From NCBI RefSeq assembly GCF_022344005.1, contig NZ_CP092190.1, positions 2,433,001-2,497,000 of the forward strand: a DNA stretch of 64,000 bases, read 5' to 3'. Positions 59,616-64,000 of this stretch are shown here, piece after piece. Position numbers and translations under genes: made by a program. The DNA comes from Deinococcus sp. KNUC1210. GTDB taxonomy: Bacteria > Deinococcota > Deinococci > Deinococcales > Deinococcaceae. The notes beneath the pieces are model-generated. The model searched no databases. It was not told the origin of the DNA and saw only the letters and a list, made by a program, of their open reading frames with translations. The first letter of the stretch is position 1, and the number at the start of each line of letters is the position of its first letter.

Positions 59616-61046
59616 ATGCCGATTAAATTTGGAACGGATGGCTGGCGAGACATTATCGCCCAGGACTTTACTTACGCGAACGTTGCACTCGTGGCAGCGG
59701 CCCACGCACGCTATCTGCGCTCTCAGGGCGGCACCGACGTGGTCATCGGCTACGACACCCGCTTTCAGGGTGAGGGCTTTGCCGGTGTGGCTGCCGCCGC
59801 CATGTCGCAGGCAGGCCTGAATGTGCATCTGGCAGCAGCATATGTTCCGACGCCTGCCCTGTCTTACGCGGTCAAGGTGCTCGGTGCGGCGGGGGGCGTC
59901 ATGATCACGGCGAGCCATAACCCACCTCCCTACAGCGGTTACAAGCTCAAAGGACCTTATGGCGGCAGCGCCACTCCAGCCATCGTGGCGCAGGTCGAGG
60001 CACAGGTCGAGGCCGCTGGACAGAAGAATGAGGTCAGCAGTGCAGACGTGGTGAGCAGGCCGGGCACGATCACGCCGCTGGCTGTGCAGGCCGACTATTT
60101 TCGGGCGCTCGATGGGCTGCTCGATCTGGAGGCGCTGCGTGCGTACCGGGGCAGGGTCTTCCACGATGCGATGGGCGGGGCGGGAGCCGGCTGGATCGAG
60201 GCCTATCTGAAGCATGCCGCGCTGCCAGCCGAGTTCGTGGCGCTGCGGGGCGAGCCGACCCCCCTGTTCTACGGCGTCAACCCGGAACCGATTCCGCAGA
60301 ATCTGGAAGCGACAATGCAGCGCCTGTCCGATGAAACGGGCACGACGTTCGCAGTCGTGACGGATGGAGACGCTGACCGAGTCGGAGCCGTGACAGCAGG
60401 CGGAGAGTTCTTCAACAGCCATCAGATCTTCGCGGTGCTGCTCAAGCATCTGTACGACAAGGGCCTGCGCGGGCGTGTGGTCAAGACGGTGTCGGGCAGC
60501 GGCATCATCGACCGCCTGTGCGCGGTCCTGGGTCTGGACGTGGTCGAAACGCCGGTCGGGTTCAAGTACATCACCGACGCCTTTCTGGAAGGCGAGGAGA
60601 ACCCTGAGCTGGCAGTGTTGATGGGGGGTGAAGAATCAGGCGGTCTGGCTTCGCGGGGTCATATTCCGGAGCGTGACGGAATTTTGAACGGGCTGCTGCT
60701 GCTGGAAGCGGTCGCGAGCAGCGGTCAATCGTTGCCACAGTTATTCTCCGAGATCGAGACGCTGACTGGCTTTAGGCATTTCTACGGGCGCAACGATCTG
60801 CAACTCCAGCTGGGGCAAAGCCGCGAGGCGCTGAAGGCTCAGATCGAGACGCTGACAGAACTGGCAGGCCACCGCGTCGAACGCGTCGTGACCAAGGATG
60901 GTGTAAAACTGCTGCTCTCGGGCGACGCCTTCGCTATGTTCCGCTTTTCTGGAACTGAGCCGGTGGTGCGCGTCTATGTAGAGGCTCAGACGGCTGAAGA
61001 TCAGCAGCTCTTACTTAAAACAGCCACCGCTCTGCTCCACGTCTGA
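59616..61046 (+). CDS. Phosphoglucomutase/phosphomannomutase
   Basis: The ATG at 59616 ([12 protein letters not shown]) gives 476 residues and has AGGAG 9 nt upstream; ATG 59607 is too close to it. The catalytic serine is in [18 protein letters not shown]; metal ligands are in [29 protein letters not shown] and [16 protein letters not shown] bind the sugar phosphate. It interconverts hexose 1- and 6-phosphates, joining manA and manC for GDP-mannose or serving glucose 1-phosphate. Confidence 0.93.
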   Translation: MPIKFGTDGWRDIIAQDFTYANVALVAAAHARYLRSQGGTDVVIGYDTRFQGEGFAGVAAAAMSQAGLNVHLAAAYVPTPALSYAVKVLGAAGGVMITASHNPPPYSGYKLKGPYGGSATPAIVAQVEAQVEAAGQKNEVSSADVVSRPGTITPLAVQADYFRALDGLLDLEALRAYRGRVFHDAMGGAGAGWIEAYLKHAALPAEFVALRGEPTPLFYGVNPEPIPQNLEATMQRLSDETGTTFAVVTDGDADRVGAVTAGGEFFNSHQIFAVLLKHLYDKGLRGRVVKTVSGSGIIDRLCAVLGLDVVETPVGFKYITDAFLEGEENPELAVLMGGEESGGLASRGHIPERDGILNGLLLLEAVASSGQSLPQLFSEIETLTGFRHFYGRNDLQLQLGQSREALKAQIETLTELAGHRVERVVTKDGVKLLLSGDAFAMFRFSGTEPVVRVYVEAQTAEDQQLLLKTATALLHV

Positions 61047-61273
61047 TCAGCCTGAGTTCCGCACACATGCCATATCAAAGCTGATGGAACATGAGGATTA
61101 GGCGAGAAAAAAGCGTGTACTTTGGCCTGTCTTTCAGGGTAATCTGAGAAGTGGCGTTCTGGTTGGAACGGTGTATTTCTGCCTTTGGTGTTTGCCGGGG
61201 GTACGGTGGCACGGAAGATGGCCTTTCAACCGCTCTGCTGAATTGAAAACTGCAACGAAAACGAGGTCGAATC

Positions 61274-62437
61274 GTGAGTTCTAGAGAATCCAGCCCCCCA
61301 GGGACAGCTGTACCAGACAAGGGTCGTCGCACTGCTTTTTATCCGGTGATCCTGGCAGGCGGAAGTGGAGAACGTTTCTGGCCTCTGTCTCGCAAGAGTA
61401 AGCCTAAACAGTTTCTGACACTCGATGACAGCGGTCTGAGCCTGATCCAGAGCACTGTCAAACGGCTGACCGAACTGGACCTGGGCATTCCCGAAGAAGC
61501 TGGGTCCTCCTACGACCACCTGATGATCGTGACCGGTGTCGATCACCGAATTCAGGTCCTGGAGCAGCTGCCAGACCTGCCGGTCGAAAATCTGCTGGTC
61601 GAGCCGGTTGGACGCGATACGGCTCCAGCGGTGCTGTTCGCGGCTCTGCGAATCGCGCAGTCTGACCCAGATGCAGTCATGGGTGTGTTTCCGTCCGATA
61701 ACAGAATCGATCAGCCGGAGGTTTTTGGAAAGGTCATGCAGCAGGCTATTGCTCTGGCCGCAGAACAGGACGTCTTGGTCACGCTGGGAATCACCCCGAC
61801 CTTTCCCTCGACCGGCTACGGCTACATCGAACGGGCTGAGCCGCTGAGTGGGCCACTCTGGGAGACGGCAGAATTTCCTGCTTATCATGTTCAGCGATTC
61901 GCCGAGAAACCAGATGCCGCGACTGCCACCGAGTTCCTGAAAACTGGTCGATACAGCTGGAACAGCGGCATGTTTATCTGGAGGGTCAAGACAATTCTGG
62001 ATGCCTTCGAGCGGTATCAGCCAGCCCTTTTCGAGGCAATGCAGGCGGCGACGCTCCAGCGGGGCGGTGTTCGCGTAGCGTACCCTGCTCTTCAGAAGAT
62101 CAGTGTCGATTACGCGATTCTCGAAAAAGCACAGAATGTCGTGGTGATTCCCGCAGAATTTGGCTGGGACGACCTTGGGGACTGGAATGCACTCGAGCGC
62201 CTCCTCAGAGGCCAGGGTGAAAATGTCTCGGTTGGGCGACACGTAGGTATTGACACGGGCGGGACGATCCTCTACACCACCAACGGCGACGATCTGATCG
62301 CCACCATCGGGCTGGAAGATGTAGTGGTAGTCAGAACGGCCGAGGTGACTCTGGTTGTTCGGAAGGACAGGACACAAGATATTAAAAAGGTTGTTCAACA
62401 ACTGAAGGAAAGTGCAGATCTGGAACGTTTTATATAG
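61274..62437 (+). CDS. manC: Mannose-1-phosphate guanylyltransferase
   Basis: This 387-residue protein starts at GTG (61274). [20 protein letters not shown] and [20 protein letters not shown] then [20 protein letters not shown] are the ManC/GMP signatures. It makes GDP-mannose from mannose 1-phosphate and GTP. The C-terminal mannose-6-phosphate isomerase domain found in some bifunctional enzymes is absent; here that activity is encoded by manA. The 227-bp gap upstream is free of genes and AT-richer. Confidence 0.92.
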   Translation: MSSRESSPPGTAVPDKGRRTAFYPVILAGGSGERFWPLSRKSKPKQFLTLDDSGLSLIQSTVKRLTELDLGIPEEAGSSYDHLMIVTGVDHRIQVLEQLPDLPVENLLVEPVGRDTAPAVLFAALRIAQSDPDAVMGVFPSDNRIDQPEVFGKVMQQAIALAAEQDVLVTLGITPTFPSTGYGYIERAEPLSGPLWETAEFPAYHVQRFAEKPDAATATEFLKTGRYSWNSGMFIWRVKTILDAFERYQPALFEAMQAATLQRGGVRVAYPALQKISVDYAILEKAQNVVVIPAEFGWDDLGDWNALERLLRGQGENVSVGRHVGIDTGGTILYTTNGDDLIATIGLEDVVVVRTAEVTLVVRKDRTQDIKKVVQQLKESADLERFI

Positions 62438-62511
62438 CGTCGGTTGTTTCGTTTATATAGAATGTGTTTTTTATAAATCGATATCTACAAAAACGGAAGA
62501 TAGGAGAAAAC

Positions 62512-63753
62512 GTGGAAGATAGGACGGTACAGGAAATTGATCTGAGTACCATTTGGGCGGGTATTCGCAGGCGAATTGGTTGGATACTGGGCTTGAGTTT
62601 ACTGTTTACGTTAATAGTTTTTCTCTGGTCGCGTACCCAACCGACAGTCTACGAAGCCAGTGCGAGCTTAATCGCTTCGAACACTCAGGGCCAGGATGGC
62701 GTTGTAGGTACGGCACTTATAAAGGCTCCACCCCTTCCAGAGGGTGCTGTAGGCCAAGCACTGCAAAGTACTTTGGTCCTGGGTTCACTGTTGCAGTCAA
62801 TAAAGACTGATCCTATTTTTACATCGGCTCAGCAAGTTTTTATTACTAACCATCTCACTAAAGAACTTCGTGAGCAGAAGCTCAGCACGATCAAAATTTC
62901 TTCACAACTAGATCTTAACGGTAATGGTATTTACACATTAACCGCACAGGCTAGTTCTGCAAAAGCAGCTCAGCGTCTAGCAGATTTAGCGAGTACTGCC
63001 CTGCTTAATTGGGATGCTGGAAGAGCACTTCAGAATATCACTAAGGCTCAAGTAGGTTTTCGCTCCCAGTTGTCTCAAATTGAGCGTCAGTTGGCAGCAG
63101 GTGGACAGACAGCAGTAGAACGTCAGACGCTTATTACCCGTCGAGTTACCACTCAGGATAATTTGGCTCAGGTTACAATCCTTCAAAACTCAGCGGTCGG
63201 GGTGCTTACTTTACTATCTGGGGCTGTTGAACCTCTTAATGCTGTTGCTCCAAAACCCGTTAGAAACGCAGTCCTGAGTGGGTTACTTGTACTGTTGCTC
63301 GGGATGGGTCTTGCAGCCCTACTGACTGTGAGTGACCGTACTATTCGCAGTGAAGACGACCTATTGGCACTCAACATGCCTACATTGGGGGTGTTGCCCC
63401 GTTTGAGAAAAAGAGACATTGTTTTCAATGGTATTGTGCGTGCTGCAAGACAGGCAGGTCTTTATGAAGCGATCGGATTTTTGCGTGTAAATCTCATGAC
63501 GCTTTTCCAAAACCAGGCTCATCCTATTTTAATGATAGCTAGTACTGTCCCAGGTGAAGGCAAAAGCAGTTTGACAGCTACATTGGCAGACGGTTTTGCT
63601 AGTAGTGGAAGACGTGTCCTGATTATTGATGCAGATCTGCGTCGTGGTACTCAAAGTGCGGTGTGGGAAAAATTCAGTAATGAAGGTCAATGGCATCAAC
63701 TTAGTGGTAAGGGGGGGGGCGGACAACCCAAGAAGCATTCAGAGATCCTGTAA
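62512..63753 (+). pseudogene. Wzc-type tyrosine autokinase, N-terminal part, broken at a run of nine G
   Basis: I place the start at GTG 62512 after GATAGGAGAAAAC. The protein has a Wzz-type chain-length domain with two membrane segments (around [20 protein letters not shown] and [20 protein letters not shown]). It then has the kinase Walker [21 protein letters not shown], and a Walker A'-like [13 protein letters not shown]. After LSGK the frame runs through nine G bases (63711-63719) and stops at 63753. The missing part lies in another frame. It regulates exopolysaccharide chain length and export by Tyr phosphorylation. The DNA is AT-richer than the rest. Either phase variation, a sequencing slip or a real pseudogene. 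Confidence 0.85.
63711..63719 (+). repeat. Poly-G run of nine at the kinase frameshift
   Basis: Nine consecutive G bases follow the Lys codon of SGK. Seven or ten would restore the downstream frame. Such runs are prone to slippage. Confidence 0.95.
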
Positions 63754-64000
63754 ACGTTCAGGTTTTTAAAGCTGAAGAAAATGTTGATGTGTTGCCGGCA
63801 GGACCAAGCATGCAGGATAGTCTGACGCTTTGGAATCAGTCTGATATAGGAGCTGCACTTCAACTCTGGCGGCAGCAATATGACATCATCCTGATTGATA
63901 GCGCACCACTGTTGGCCTTAGCAGATGGTTTGGTCGTTGGTGTTCACGTTGACGGTGTAGTAATGGTTGCGGAGCAAGGGAAGACCAGTACACAGGCGAT
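63720..64000 (+). CDS. C-terminal part of the same tyrosine kinase, cut by window end
   Basis: Reading from 63720 in the shifted frame gives [20 protein letters not shown], then [17 protein letters not shown] and [18 protein letters not shown], the Walker B-type block of BY-kinases. It continues uninterrupted to the end of the window, so the second half is intact apart from the shift. The Tyr-rich tail, if present, lies beyond the window. Confidence 0.8.

Noticed and set aside
61226..62401. 391-codon minus-strand open frame opposite manC
   Set aside because: It runs against an unambiguous ManC with all motifs intact, and it has no start signal or domain.

Overview
The window is a stretch of a high-GC Deinococcus-type chromosome. 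Five observations support this: thpR overlaps and leads into recA; a complete V/A-type ATPase operon is present; there is a DUF1999 protein, a family I know from Deinococcus-Thermus; LptC/LptA-like proteins are present, in a lineage generally described as lacking LPS; and many genes carry a TANNNT -10 box only 5-8 nt before the start codon, the leaderless arrangement described for Deinococcus. I did not compute GC, but it is clearly high except in one inserted gene (42500-43147) and at the right edge (after about 62440).

Layout. 1-4.7 kb (minus): thiolase (cut by the window edge), recA, thpR and an envelope amidase. 4.7-6 kb (plus): a Nudix hydrolase and a YigZ/IMPACT protein. 6-8.7 kb (minus): glutaryl-CoA dehydrogenase and a CaiB/BaiF CoA-transferase, probably a glutarate-degradation pair. 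8.7-14.9 kb: tatD, an LptC-like protein, two LptA/OstA-like proteins, a large APC-type permease and a small helical protein. 15-22.9 kb: mixed housekeeping genes (methyltransferase, aminotransferase, xseA, corA, pth, DUF1999, DUF4126). 23-25 kb: P-II and Amt. 25.3-34 kb: V/A-ATPase in the order G-I-L-E-C-F-A-B-D. 34-36 kb (minus): nucleoside hydrolase, HD hydrolase and tyrosine phosphatase. 37.6-39.9 kb: a secreted Sel1-repeat protein.

40-47.2 kb (minus) is a nine-gene NAD+/ADP-ribose operon: NadM-Nudix, ADP-ribosylglycohydrolase, a dual-specificity-type phosphatase, Nampt, an AT-rich gene of unknown function, a protein resembling those labelled ADP-ribosylation/crystallin J1, NADAR, PnuC and NadR. 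Together these would import nicotinamide riboside, recapture nicotinamide, rebuild NAD+ and remove or recycle ADP-ribose. It is the most interesting locus here. The AT-rich gene is fitted in with overlapping start and stop codons. The NadM-Nudix protein has substitutions in both catalytic signatures, while NadR keeps an intact NMN adenylyltransferase motif.

47.6-57 kb: acetyl-CoA synthetase and moaA (divergent), a GntR/UTRA regulator, a 2-phosphoglycerate kinase-like protein with three ATP-cone-like segments, a TetR regulator, and a Ktr/Trk potassium system. 57-64 kb: nucleotide-sugar and exopolysaccharide genes (manA, a long-type nucleotidyltransferase, phosphohexomutase, manC, Wzc-like tyrosine kinase). 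The last is interrupted by a frameshift at a run of nine G, so it is either phase-variable, a sequence error or a pseudogene.

Other non-coding structure: a dispersed repeat of about 67 bp abuts the stop codons of corA and the GntR gene; two long hairpins bracket atpA-atpB; and ten hairpins look like terminators. No tRNA, rRNA, CRISPR array or insertion sequence was seen.
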